From an uncultured Eubacterium sp. (GTDB lineage Bacteria; Bacillota; Clostridia; Oscillospirales; Acutalibacteraceae): a DNA stretch of 64,000 nt. The position numbers were made by a program, and so were the translations under genes. The notes beneath the pieces were generated by a model. It was given only the letters and a program-made list of their open reading frames with translations, made no database searches and had not been told where the DNA came from. The DNA is taken from contig CALWHV010000006.1 of assembly GCA_944380545.1 (NCBI GenBank), positions 46,917 to 110,916 of the forward strand, written 5' to 3'. Position 1 is the stretch's first letter, and every line of letters starts with the position of its first letter. Shown in pieces: positions 33,649 to 41,975 of the stretch.

Positions 33649-33677
33649 TTGCAGTAAGGATTAAAGTTGGTTATAAT
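33649..33677 (+). promoter_or_regulatory. Sigma-A promoter of the NifU-like/GGGtGRT operon
   Basis: Plus strand: -35 TTGCAG, 17-base spacer, -10 TATAAT, about 50 bases before the ATG. Confidence 0.7.
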
Positions 33678-33727
33678 ATCATTGATAATTTTTAAGGATT
33701 ATTAATTTAAGTGAAGGAGTAGATATT

Positions 33728-34420
33728 ATGGTTTATTCGCAGGAAGTAGAACAGATGTGCACCGTTAAAAAAGGTCCGCATCACGGCCCCGCTCCCATCC
33801 CGGAGGAGGGTCAGTGGGTTAAATCCTACGAAATCAAAGACATAAGCGGTTTTTCACACGGTGTAGGCTGGTGCGCGCCTCAGCAGGGCGCCTGCAAGCT
33901 CACGCTCAATGTTAAAAACGGCATTGTTGAGGAGGCGCTTGTTGAAACGCTCGGCTGCTCTGGTATGACCCATTCGGCCGCTATGGCTGCTGAGATTCTT
34001 CCCGGCAAGACCCTTCTTGAGTGCCTTAATACGGACCTTGTGTGCGACGCTATCAATGTTGCTATGAGGGAGCTTTTCAAGCAGCTTGCCTACGGCCGTT
34101 CACAGAGCGCGTTTTCAGAGGGCGGCCTCGTTGTGGGCGCTGCGCTTGAGGACCTCGGCAAGGGCCTCAGGAGCCAGGTGGGCACAATGTTTTCCACCAA
34201 GCTCAAGGGCGTTCGTTATATGGAAATGGCAGAGGGCTATGTTACAAGAATGGCGCTTGATGAAGAGGGCGAGGTCATCGGCTACGAGTTCGTAAAGCTC
34301 GGCAAGATGCTTGAAGACATCCGCCACGGCAAATCACCCAACGAGGCTTACGAGGCAAACAAGGGCACTTACGGCAGATTTGACAGCGCCGCCAAGTATA
34401 TTGACCCGCGTGAGGAATAA
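33728..34420 (+). CDS. NifU/IscU-like iron-sulfur scaffold homologue
   Basis: A 230-residue protein with an IscU/NifU-N-like domain at about 45-125: GACKLTLNVKNGIVEEALVE and TLGCSGMTHSAAMAAEILPG align with the IscU core. Cys56 and Cys77 sit at the positions of two of the three scaffold ligands; a third could be Cys99 or Cys106, or be missing. The C-terminal ~100 residues are not part of classical IscU. AAGGAG precedes the ATG. It is followed after 21 bases by a GGGtGRT-family gene, a pairing I know from other anaerobes. Whether it truly builds clusters is unproven. Confidence 0.8.
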   Translation: MVYSQEVEQMCTVKKGPHHGPAPIPEEGQWVKSYEIKDISGFSHGVGWCAPQQGACKLTLNVKNGIVEEALVETLGCSGMTHSAAMAAEILPGKTLLECLNTDLVCDAINVAMRELFKQLAYGRSQSAFSEGGLVVGAALEDLGKGLRSQVGTMFSTKLKGVRYMEMAEGYVTRMALDEEGEVIGYEFVKLGKMLEDIRHGKSPNEAYEANKGTYGRFDSAAKYIDPREE

Positions 34421-34441
34421 TCAGGACAGGAGGAACGCATA

Positions 34442-35452
34442 ATGGCAAATGATGTAAAATTCGAAGGCAAAGAAAGAAGAATGGCCAAAATAGAGAAATG
34501 TCTTGCTGAATACGGTCTTTCAAGTCTTGAGGAAGCAAGAGATCTCTGCCTTTCAAAGGGAATAGATGTAAACGCCATCGTAAAGGGCGTTCAGCCCATC
34601 GCGTTTGAAAACGCCGGCTGGGCATATACTCTCGGCGCGGCGGTCGCCATCAAGAGCAATGTTAAAACCGCATCCGAGGCGGCTGAAAAGATCGGCGTCG
34701 GCCTTCAGGCGTTCTGCATCCCCGGCTCTGTTGCAGAGCAGAGGAATGTAGGCCTCGGCCACGGCAATCTCGGCGCCCGTTTGCTTTCAGAGGAAACGCA
34801 GTGCTTTGCATTCCTTGCAGGCCACGAGAGCTTTGCGGCGGCGGAGGGCGCTATCGGCATCGCCCGCACCGCAAACAAGGTTCGCAAGCAGCCGCTTCGC
34901 GTTATCCTTAACGGTCTCGGCAAGGACGCCGCTTATATCATCTCCAGAATAAACGGCTTCACTTATGTTAAAACGGATTATGATTTCTTCACCGGCGAGC
35001 TCAAGGTGCTTGAGGAAAAGCCCTTCTCAGACGGCGAAAGAGCCGCCGTTAAGTGCTACGGCGCAAACGATGTGCTTGAGGGCGTCGCTATTATGAAGCA
35101 CGAGGGCGTTGATGTTTCCATCACCGGCAACTCAACAAATCCCGTGCGCTTCCAGCACCTTGTTGCGGGCACCTACAAGAAGTGGGCGCTTGAAAACGGC
35201 AAAAAGTATTTCTCCGTTGCCTCCGGCGGCGGCACGGGACGCACCCTGCATCCCGATAATATGGCTGCCGGCCCCGCTTCCTACGGCCTTACGGATTCAA
35301 TGGGCCGTATGCACGGCGACGCGCAGTTTGCAGGCTCCTCCTCCGTTCCCGCCCATGTAGAGATGATGGGTCTTATCGGAATGGGCAACAACCCGATGGT
35401 CGGCGCAACCGTTGCCACCGCGGTTGCCGTTGAAGAGGCTATGAACAAATAA
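34442..35452 (+). CDS. GGGtGRT-family protein
   Basis: A 336-residue protein carrying the motif that names the family, SVASGGGTGRTLHPDN, near residues 258-273. Other conserved blocks are AYTLGAAVAIKSNV, VEMMGLIGMGNNPMVGATVA and a Gly-rich loop around GLGHGNLGARLL. The function is unknown; no catalytic motif of a known enzyme class is evident. AGGAGG stands upstream of the ATG. Co-transcription with a NifU-like gene suggests an iron-sulfur or redox link. The codon use of this operon looks optimised (GGC, AAG, CTT), which hints at high expression. Confidence 0.85.
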   Translation: MANDVKFEGKERRMAKIEKCLAEYGLSSLEEARDLCLSKGIDVNAIVKGVQPIAFENAGWAYTLGAAVAIKSNVKTASEAAEKIGVGLQAFCIPGSVAEQRNVGLGHGNLGARLLSEETQCFAFLAGHESFAAAEGAIGIARTANKVRKQPLRVILNGLGKDAAYIISRINGFTYVKTDYDFFTGELKVLEEKPFSDGERAAVKCYGANDVLEGVAIMKHEGVDVSITGNSTNPVRFQHLVAGTYKKWALENGKKYFSVASGGGTGRTLHPDNMAAGPASYGLTDSMGRMHGDAQFAGSSSVPAHVEMMGLIGMGNNPMVGATVATAVAVEEAMNK

Positions 35453-35468
35453 GCATCCGCAAATCATT

Positions 35469-35510
35469 AAAAAAAGTCCTCGAAGCCTTAAAGGCTCGAG
35501 GGCTTTTTCT
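35469..35510. terminator. Bidirectional terminator after the GGGtGRT gene
   Basis: Nested stem AAGTCCTCGA..AGCC / GGCT..TCGAGGGCTT with T-runs on both strands. It serves both convergent genes. Confidence 0.85.
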
Positions 35511-35538
35511 GTTGCGCGTTTTAAGAGCTCCGATGCGT

Positions 35539-35733
35539 TTACAGATCGTCCGCGTCCTGCTCCGGCTCGTCGTACCTGCCGGTTTCAAGCATCTCCTTCG
35601 TTGTGCCGGTATAGCTGCCCAGCACATCGCTGTTTGCGCTTTGCGGGTCGATGTAGGAGGTCAGGTCTATCACCTTTTTGCTGTTTATGACCTCCTGCGG
35701 CTTTCCCTTTTTCTGCTTTTTCTCTTTTTTCAT
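35539..35733 (-). CDS. Small conserved hypothetical protein, Lys-rich N-terminus and acidic C-terminus
   Basis: A 64-residue protein beginning MKKEKKQKKGKPQ and ending PEQDADDL, with DVLGSYTGT in the middle. I have seen this GSYTGT...QDADDL pattern in small Clostridial proteins but know no function. I chose the ATG at 35733 because GGGGTGG lies upstream; an earlier in-frame start lacks a site. No membrane segment or signal is seen. It is downstream of the gene at 35813 (79-base gap) and may share its transcript. Confidence 0.65.
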   Translation of the reverse strand: MKKEKKQKKGKPQEVINSKKVIDLTSYIDPQSANSDVLGSYTGTTKEMLETGRYDEPEQDADDL

Positions 35734-35812
35734 AAATACCACCCCATTCAGCTTAAGCAAAGCAAGCCGTGAGCTTACGCTTTGCTATGTACGGCGGTAT
35801 CCGGCGCGCCTG

Positions 35813-36436
35813 TCAGATCTTTTCCACATCCACGGCGGCGATCTTGTCCATAAATTCCTTCGGCGTTATCACCGTGCCCATCTCAAAAAAATCATCCATA
35901 TTAAGGTTAAAATTATTTATATATATCGGCGTGTTTTCATATTCAATGTCTATGTGCAGCCGCTTTGCGTCCTCCATAACGCGCTGCGTGGTGTAAAGAT
36001 GGCAGTCGTAAAAGCGCGACGCCTGCACCTCGTTGTTCCTTATATATTGCAGAATGATGTTCCTGCTTGAGCGCGAGATGGAAATATACTGCTCCACATC
36101 CTTTTGCAGCGCCTGGCCCATAGTCATCTGCGCCACCGCCTTGCACGCGCCGGAGTTTACGAAAAATTCGTTTATAAAAATACTCTCAAGCGGGCTCGTG
36201 TCGTCCGGCACAATGATCGCCAGGATGTTTTTGGAGGGCTTTCGCTGATAATATTTTTTCACAAATTCCTTAAAATAATGCTGGCACTCCGCAATTTTTT
36301 TTGCGTAAAAATGGTAAAAGGGAATGTTCGGCCTGCTTGCAACGCCAGGCAGGGAAAAGGGCTTGAATTCGCCGCTTTCTTCATCGTAAAGCAGCACATT
36401 TGAATTTGTGATGATAACGGGAATTGCCTTGCTCAT
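35813..36436 (-). CDS. Hypothetical protein, possible actin-like (ASKHA) remnant fold
   Basis: A 207-residue soluble protein that I do not recognise with confidence. The middle (NILAIIVPDDTSPLESIFIN, then SGACKAVAQMTMGQAL) resembles the part of MreB/Hsp70-type ATPases where a strand, a helix and a Glu-containing loop follow each other. The phosphate loops that would prove ATPase activity are not visible and the protein is too short for a full actin fold. It is divergent from the DUF3048 gene. A good ribosome site (AGGAAG) precedes the ATG. Confidence 0.6.
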   Translation of the reverse strand: MSKAIPVIITNSNVLLYDEESGEFKPFSLPGVASRPNIPFYHFYAKKIAECQHYFKEFVKKYYQRKPSKNILAIIVPDDTSPLESIFINEFFVNSGACKAVAQMTMGQALQKDVEQYISISRSSRNIILQYIRNNEVQASRFYDCHLYTTQRVMEDAKRLHIDIEYENTPIYINNFNLNMDDFFEMGTVITPKEFMDKIAAVDVEKI

Positions 36437-36580
36437 AAGTTGTACTTCCTTTATGTGTCTTTAATCAAATTTTACTATATATTGTGTGTAAAATCAACAA
36501 AATAAAAAAATATAGTGCATTTTGTCTTTATATATGTTATTATGGATTTATAGCAGACAGCTTGTGAAAAGGAGAAGATT

Positions 36581-37873
36581 ATGGCAAATAAAGATGATGA
36601 GATAGAAAAGATATTAAGCGAGCTCAAAGGCTCTAAGGACGGCGGCGAAGCCCCGCAGGGCGGCTTGGCAGACCTGAAGGGCGGGCAGGATGAAAGACCG
36701 CTTGAGGCGTATTCCCCCAAGCCCGCCGGTGGTGTAAACGATTACGCCGATGAATACGAAGAGGAGGAGGCGGGCTATGTGCAAAAGCCCGGCAGAAAAA
36801 AAGCCGTTATCATCGCAGCCATCGCTGCTGTCGCGGTCATAGCCGCGGCGCTCGGCATCTATTTCGGCGCGTTTTATGAAAAAGAGCCCGAACCGGCTCC
36901 CGCGCCCAAGATCACCACAACCACCACAGCCGCTCCCGTGATAATCAGGAATCCGCTCACGGGCGAGGAGGATTATAACGAAGCGGCGGTCGATAAAAGG
37001 CCGGTTGCCGTTGTTGTTGAAAACGCCCCCGGCGCGCGCCCGCAGTATAATATGGACACGCCCGATATAATCGTAGAGGGCGAGGTAGAGGGCGGCATCA
37101 CCCGTATGCTCTGGCTCTATGCGGATATGACCGCGCTGCCGGATACGGTCGGCCCCACGCGCTCCGCAAGGCCGGGCTTTGTGGAATTTTCACAGTTTTT
37201 TGACTCCATCTTCATCCACTACGGCGAGAGCCACAGCAAGGGCGATTATCTCGGCGCAGACGACTATATGGACAACGAGGATGTTGATAATATAGACGGT
37301 ATGAGCACCTCCGCCTGCTTCAGGCGCACAAAAGATAAGGCAAGCCCGCACAACGCCGTGCTTGAGGGCGACGAGCTTATGGATGTCATAAACGACAAGG
37401 ATTACCGCACCGGAATCGACGAAGCCGCCTTCACGAAATTCAGCTTTAACGAAAAGACGGGAGCTGTTTCTTCAGCCGCCTGCAGCAGGTTAACCACAAA
37501 GTTCTCTTCAAGAACTGACAGCCATACATTTACATACGATTCCGCAGACGGGCTGTATAAAAACCGGTCTGATTTTGACCAAGAGGTTGCGTTTACAAAT
37601 ATAATCGCCCTGTTTGCGGACACGGAATATGTTGATAAAAACAACTATAAAAGCTCCGGGAACACGGAAACCTACTGCAACTTCAAATTCACGAGCGGCA
37701 CGGGCACCCTTGCAACCGCCGGCACCACCGTGGATTTCACCTGGAGCGCGGATAACGGCCGCCTGACCTTCAAAAAGGCGGACGGAACCGAGCTCAAGCT
37801 CAACCCCGGCAAAAGCTGGATAGGCATCATCTCGGCAAATCACGGCGGCAGCGCCGTTGTTTCAGCCGAGTAA
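36581..37873 (+). CDS. DUF3048 (YerB-like) membrane-anchored protein
   Basis: A 430-residue protein: acidic cytoplasmic N-terminus, one transmembrane helix (about 69-89, AVIIAAIAAVAVIAAALGIYF), a Thr/Pro linker, then an extracellular DUF3048 domain. Its hallmarks are NPLTGEED, RPVAVVVENAPGARPQYNM, EGEVEGGITRMLWLYAD and GPTRSARPGFVEF. The Bacillus homologue is the lipoprotein YerB; this version is anchored by a helix instead of a lipid. The function is unknown. AAGGAG precedes the ATG. Confidence 0.88.
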   Translation: MANKDDEIEKILSELKGSKDGGEAPQGGLADLKGGQDERPLEAYSPKPAGGVNDYADEYEEEEAGYVQKPGRKKAVIIAAIAAVAVIAAALGIYFGAFYEKEPEPAPAPKITTTTTAAPVIIRNPLTGEEDYNEAAVDKRPVAVVVENAPGARPQYNMDTPDIIVEGEVEGGITRMLWLYADMTALPDTVGPTRSARPGFVEFSQFFDSIFIHYGESHSKGDYLGADDYMDNEDVDNIDGMSTSACFRRTKDKASPHNAVLEGDELMDVINDKDYRTGIDEAAFTKFSFNEKTGAVSSAACSRLTTKFSSRTDSHTFTYDSADGLYKNRSDFDQEVAFTNIIALFADTEYVDKNNYKSSGNTETYCNFKFTSGTGTLATAGTTVDFTWSADNGRLTFKKADGTELKLNPGKSWIGIISANHGGSAVVSAE

Positions 37874-37874
37874 A

Positions 37875-37924
37875 CTGACGGGAATCGGAACACAATATGG
37901 TTTTAAGCGGCTGATTCCCGTCAG
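37875..37924 (+). terminator. Hairpin after the DUF3048 gene
   Basis: A 12-bp perfect stem (CTGACGGGAATC / GATTCCCGTCAG) around a 26-base loop. No T-run follows, so it may stabilise or process the mRNA rather than end it. Confidence 0.5.
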
Positions 37925-38033
37925 CTTAAGCCGGCTAAAAGCATAAAAACGCCGCATGGCGCCTCTCCCCAAGGCGGCGCCGTAAGCGCGCCGCAGCGGC
38001 GCGGAATAATTCTTTGATTCAAAGGAGAGGATT

Positions 38034-39155
38034 ATGAGATTTAAAAAAGACGCACCCTTCAAAATAATGCAGATAACCGATATGCAGGAGATACCGGCTG
38101 TCTCTCCCGATACGCTTGCGCTTTTAAACGCCGCGCTGGAGGCTGAAAAGCCCGATCTTGTGGTGTATACCGGCGATCAGATAAAGGGCTACGGCGTAAC
38201 CTACCGCGGGAAGGGAAAAGAGCTTGAAAACGCCGTTTTAGCAACCGTCAAAAAGCTGCTTGAGCCGGTGACGAGCCGCGGCATACCGTTTGCCGTCACC
38301 TTCGGCAATCACGACCGGCAGGTGGGCATATCAAACAAAGACCAGTTTTTGCACATATATAAAAAGCTGCCGGGCTGCATAGGCGAGCAGGCAAAGGGCA
38401 TTGACGGCGGCGGCACCTGCGTTATCCCGATAAAGGCGTCCGACGGCAGCGACCGCGATGCCGCCTGTCTCTATCTTTTTGACAGCGGCACGGACGCAAA
38501 GGGCGGCGGCTACGAGCCGTTTGACAAAAAAATTATAGAGTGGTACAGAAAAACAAGGGATTTCCTGCGTGAAAAAAACGGCGGCTTCGTGCCGTCCCTG
38601 GTGTTCCAGCATATCCCGCTGTGCGAATACTATAATGTTTTAAAGCGCGTCAAAAAAGGCACAAAGGGCGCCATCCGTGCTTTCAGAACGCATAAAAACG
38701 AGTATTACCTCCTCGGCGACACCTGCCGCAAGGGCGATATGCTCTGCGAGCCTCCGTCCATCCCGAACGAGAACACGGGCGAGTTCGACGCGCTCAGCGA
38801 AAAGGGCGATGTTATGGCGGTCTTTGTCGGGCACGACCATAAAAACAGCTTTGTGGGCAGATACGGGAATATAGACCTCGGCTTCACGCAGTCGAGCGGC
38901 TTTAATGTTTACGGCAACAGAACAAAGCGCGGCGTAAGAATAATAACGCTCAGGGAGGACTCTCCCGGCAGCTACGAAACCTACACGCGCACATATGAGG
39001 AGCTGGTCGGCACAAAGGTCTCGCGCCCGGTTTACGACTATCTTTCAAGCAAGGCGCCCGAAACGGTGGACGCCGCCATTCCGATGATAGCAAAAGCGCT
39101 TGCCGTTTTGGCGGCGGCGATCGCAGCCGTTGTGCTGCTTGTTAAATTCTTATAA
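38034..39155 (+). CDS. Calcineurin-like metallophosphoesterase with C-terminal membrane anchor
   Basis: A 373-residue phosphoesterase with the metal-binding motifs in order: ITDMQE (D), VYTGDQ (GD), FGNHDRQ (GNHD), FQHIPLCEY (H) and GHDHKN (GHDH). The C-terminus is one hydrophobic helix (ALAVLAAAIAAVVLLVKFL) without an N-terminal signal, so the catalytic domain probably faces the cytoplasm. The substrate is unknown. It precedes a GtrA-family gene by 10 bases, with AAGGAG between, suggesting a lipid-linked glycan or phospholipid substrate; that is inference. Confidence 0.88.
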   Translation: MRFKKDAPFKIMQITDMQEIPAVSPDTLALLNAALEAEKPDLVVYTGDQIKGYGVTYRGKGKELENAVLATVKKLLEPVTSRGIPFAVTFGNHDRQVGISNKDQFLHIYKKLPGCIGEQAKGIDGGGTCVIPIKASDGSDRDAACLYLFDSGTDAKGGGYEPFDKKIIEWYRKTRDFLREKNGGFVPSLVFQHIPLCEYYNVLKRVKKGTKGAIRAFRTHKNEYYLLGDTCRKGDMLCEPPSIPNENTGEFDALSEKGDVMAVFVGHDHKNSFVGRYGNIDLGFTQSSGFNVYGNRTKRGVRIITLREDSPGSYETYTRTYEELVGTKVSRPVYDYLSSKAPETVDAAIPMIAKALAVLAAAIAAVVLLVKFL

Positions 39156-39165
39156 GGAGAGCGCT

Positions 39166-39699
39166 ATGGCTGAAAACGAAAAGAAAAACGCCTTTAAAAG
39201 ATGGACCGAAAAACATTCCGAAATATGGAAATTCATTAAATTTATGATAATGGGCGGCGGCTCGTCCGTGATAGAGCTGATTGTGCATATGGTGCTTTTA
39301 AACACCGTTTTTGCTTCGCTCACCTCGCAGCTCATCACAAACCCCACGCTCAATATGATAGGCATAAATTCAAAGGGCTATCTTTACACCTATCTTATCT
39401 CCACCACCGTGGGCTACGCCATCGCCTTTATCTTAAACAGAAAGGTCACCTTTAAGGCTGATGCAAATCCCGCCTTGAGTATGATCCTCTATTTCATTAT
39501 GGTGGTGTTCACGATATTTGCAAACGGCTGGATAGGCTCCGTTATGCAGACCCTTGCGGCGGATCATAATCTGACCGGTAATCTCTGGGACCTTGTTTTC
39601 AAGGTGATAGGTATGGCGATCCCCACTCTGTGGACCTATCCCTGCAACCGTTTTATAATCCACAGAAAAAAGAAGGCTCCGTCAGAGGGCAAAAAATAA
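39166..39699 (+). CDS. GtrA family membrane protein, second copy
   Basis: A 177-residue four-helix GtrA-family protein: FIKFMIMGGGSSVIELIVHM, YLISTTVGYAIAFILNRKVTF, then MILYFIMVVFTIFANGWIG and a basic tail. I chose the ATG at 39166, preceded by AAGGAG. It differs clearly from the GtrA protein at 32.7 kb and pairs with a metallophosphoesterase rather than a GT2 gene. It likely handles a polyprenyl-linked sugar. Confidence 0.85.
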   Translation: MAENEKKNAFKRWTEKHSEIWKFIKFMIMGGGSSVIELIVHMVLLNTVFASLTSQLITNPTLNMIGINSKGYLYTYLISTTVGYAIAFILNRKVTFKADANPALSMILYFIMVVFTIFANGWIGSVMQTLAADHNLTGNLWDLVFKVIGMAIPTLWTYPCNRFIIHRKKKAPSEGKK

Positions 39700-39707
39700 C
39701 CTGCAGG

Positions 39708-39732
39708 CCAACGCAGTCGGCGGCTTTTCTTT
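39708..39732 (+). repeat. Partial copy of the cotJC terminator sequence
   Basis: Matches 24 of 25 bases of the 3' half of the cotJC terminator (CCAACGCAGTC, then GCGGCTTTTCTTT), here without the matching 5' arm. It directly precedes the HNH gene region. Confidence 0.6.
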
Positions 39733-39757
39733 GCTGAAGGGCAATTATAAATGTTTC

Positions 39758-40324
39758 TTACAAGACACTCAATGAAGCTTTATACCAGCTCTTTATATAA
39801 GGATCCTCCGCCAGTTCCGGCGTGCTTTGGACCATACTGACGAATCGATTTGTCAAGCCGTCCCATTCATTAAAATCGCCGGCTTCATAAAGCGACCATC
39901 TGATTTGCTCCAAAGTCCAGTTGCTTTTGATGGAATTATTTAACATTGAAGTAGTTGCCCAATTTTCAGGACCATCGCTGCCGCCCATTGATATGGGGCA
40001 AATATGATCAATCGTGGGGCATAGCTCCCAATATCCGATATGACATTCTGACATCTTCCAATTTTTCTGATACGGAAAAGCCGCCGGCAAATAATATGAT
40101 AAAATTTTCAAAACGCCCGGATTTATCAATTTTTCACCGGAATATCTGTCGATAAACCCGTCTTTTTTAAACTGCATCATTTTTTGATTTATCGTATAGC
40201 TTCTTGCGTATCTGGTGAACGGTTTAAACGGATATTCGCGTGCTATGATTTTTTCCGCTTTTGATATCTCCCCGTTTTCCAAAGCGCACAGGGCATGTTC
40301 CACCGCAGCCACAGAATTTTTCAT
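39758..40324 (-). CDS. HNH endonuclease family protein
   Basis: A 188-residue protein with an HNH/His-Me finger core: PTIDHICPISMGGSDGPENW (Asp106, His107, Asn121), TTSMLNNSIKSNW (Asn130, Lys133). It also has the conserved preceding block KDGFIDRYSGEKLINPG and LPAAFPYQKNWKMSECH. The family is found near restriction or mobile loci, but the cellular role of these standalone forms is unknown. It is more AT-rich than the flanking genes and lies between a terminator-like repeat and a long hairpin, which suggests acquisition. Confidence 0.82.
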   Translation of the reverse strand: MKNSVAAVEHALCALENGEISKAEKIIAREYPFKPFTRYARSYTINQKMMQFKKDGFIDRYSGEKLINPGVLKILSYYLPAAFPYQKNWKMSECHIGYWELCPTIDHICPISMGGSDGPENWATTSMLNNSIKSNWTLEQIRWSLYEAGDFNEWDGLTNRFVSMVQSTPELAEDPYIKSWYKASLSVL

Positions 40325-40338
40325 AAAAGCAACTCCTT

Positions 40339-40369
40339 AATCCAAAGTGCAATCATCGCACTTTGGATT
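40339..40369 (-). promoter_or_regulatory. Palindrome in the HNH gene leader
   Basis: A 12-bp perfect inverted repeat (AATCCAAAGTGC / GCACTTTGGATT) with a 7-base centre, ending just before the AAGGAG of the HNH gene. It could be an operator or an mRNA hairpin. Confidence 0.45.
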
Positions 40370-40432
40370 TCACTTTGTAAATCAACATACAAATATCGGT
40401 TTTTAACTCGTTTTATATATCGAGCCGTAAGG

Positions 40433-40470
40433 TTTCAAAAAAGCAGTGCTCCTGCACTGCCTTTTTGAAA
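40433..40470 (-). terminator. Terminator after the HTH regulator gene
   Basis: A 17-bp stem with one mismatch (TTTCAAAAAAGCAGTGC and its complement), loop TCCT, T-runs on both strands. Confidence 0.85.
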
Positions 40471-40524
40471 TAATGGTTCCGCCGCATTCCGGCAGCAAGC
40501 CTTGCAATACGCTTTAATTATGCT

Positions 40525-41883
40525 TTACTGCTCAAGGGGTTTGAGGCCGGCTATGGTGTTTTTTATAAACTGCGCCGTGTATTCCTTTGGGTACACCTTT
40601 CTGCTTTCAACGAGGTATTTCAGGGCTTTGCCGAGCGATTCGATAAAGGCGCGGTCTTCAAGCTGGGCGAAAAAGCGCCCGAACATATAAAAATCCTTCT
40701 CGTTTTCATCAAAGGCGCAAAGTATTCCCTTATTTGCGCATTTTTCTATCATTATTCCGCCGGGCAGGCTCAGCTTGCTTTTATCCAGCAGGTAAAATTC
40801 ACCGCGCTTTGCCGAATCGGCGATCCCCTCAAGGATTTTAACGCGGTGCTTTATATCCGCGCAGGCGATATATTTGCCGGGGATCTCCAAAAGATTGCCG
40901 GTTGATGCAAAGCGCTTGATGCCGTCCTCCGTGGTGATATTTATTTGCCTTACCCGCTTATATATATTTGAATAATGAGAATACGCGATCTCAACGAGCA
41001 TATCCTTGTTGGGAAGCTGACGGCGCACGAGGCTCTGCATCGTTTCGTAATCCACAAACTGTGCAAGGCACGGATAGCTCGAGAGCGTGACCTCCGTCAT
41101 CCCGTCGACAATGCCCTTTTGGTATTCATCCTTTATCTGAAAGATATCGCCGCTTTCTTCGCCGAACTGACGGCAGCCACGCAGAAGCTCGGCCGCTTCC
41201 CGCGCGAGGATGTCGACCGATTCGGAATCCTCTATCGCGACAGCCCGAGCTTTTGAAAACAGGAGCGCGCCGCTTTCGCCGATTGCAAAATACGGCAGAA
41301 GAGCGGCGCTTTGCAGCGCTTTTACAGAGGAATGGAAGTATTTCGGGAAATGGCCGAAATACATATATTTAAGCGATTTGAAGATGCTGATATAATTGTT
41401 TTTATAATCGTCCTTATCATCTGCAACAAGTATATGCGTAAATTCAGTTATTTCGCCGTTTTGAACCGCGTTGAAAAACAGCCTGTCCGCAGCCTCGAAC
41501 GAATAGGGAAAATTTGTGATTATCCGCTTGTTTTGCGAAATGAACGCCTTTAATTTTTCTTCGGCGGCGCTGCTTTTTGAGACGCTTTCGGCATTTTGCC
41601 GGACGGGAGCGCAATCGGATATCTGATTTATGAGAAATTTGATCTTGCCGTGCTCCTGCTCGCCGTAAAAATCATCAAAATACATATTGACGAGCCTTGC
41701 CTCCTCCGGCGCGGAAAGGCTGAGCTTTGAAATCAGCGCGAAGAGCTGATCCGCCTTGAGCTTTCTCTGCCCCTTAAAAGCGTTATACAGCCCGCCGCGG
41801 TTTATGCCGCATTCCCTGACCAGCATATTTATGCTGAGGTTCCTTTCTCTGATAAGCTTTTCAAGATGCCCGCCGAAATCCAT
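40525..41883 (-). CDS. XRE-type HTH protein with large uncharacterised C-terminal region
   Basis: A 452-residue protein. Residues 1-65 form a helix-turn-helix of the XRE/Cro type (LIRERNLSINMLVRECGINR, then GGLYNAFKGQRKLKADQLFAL). The remaining ~385 residues match no family I recognise; they read as a soluble globular sensor-like domain (FTHILVADDKDDYKNNYISI and later). It is probably a one-component regulator. Its target is unknown; the DUF5696-like gene lies upstream in the same direction but has its own promoter region. Confidence 0.72.
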   Translation of the reverse strand: MDFGGHLEKLIRERNLSINMLVRECGINRGGLYNAFKGQRKLKADQLFALISKLSLSAPEEARLVNMYFDDFYGEQEHGKIKFLINQISDCAPVRQNAESVSKSSAAEEKLKAFISQNKRIITNFPYSFEAADRLFFNAVQNGEITEFTHILVADDKDDYKNNYISIFKSLKYMYFGHFPKYFHSSVKALQSAALLPYFAIGESGALLFSKARAVAIEDSESVDILAREAAELLRGCRQFGEESGDIFQIKDEYQKGIVDGMTEVTLSSYPCLAQFVDYETMQSLVRRQLPNKDMLVEIAYSHYSNIYKRVRQINITTEDGIKRFASTGNLLEIPGKYIACADIKHRVKILEGIADSAKRGEFYLLDKSKLSLPGGIMIEKCANKGILCAFDENEKDFYMFGRFFAQLEDRAFIESLGKALKYLVESRKVYPKEYTAQFIKNTIAGLKPLEQ

Positions 41884-41919
41884 ACTCTTCTCTCCAACAA
41901 AAAAATATGCGTTAAGCTT

Positions 41920-41948
41920 ATCTTATCACGATTACGCTTTTTGCGCAA
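41920..41948 (-). promoter_or_regulatory. Sigma-A promoter of the HTH regulator gene
   Basis: Minus strand: -35 TTGCGC, 17-base spacer, -10 TAAGAT, in the gap after the DUF5696-like gene. Confidence 0.5.
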
Positions 41949-41975
41949 CAATTATAACAGAATAGATAAAACCCG

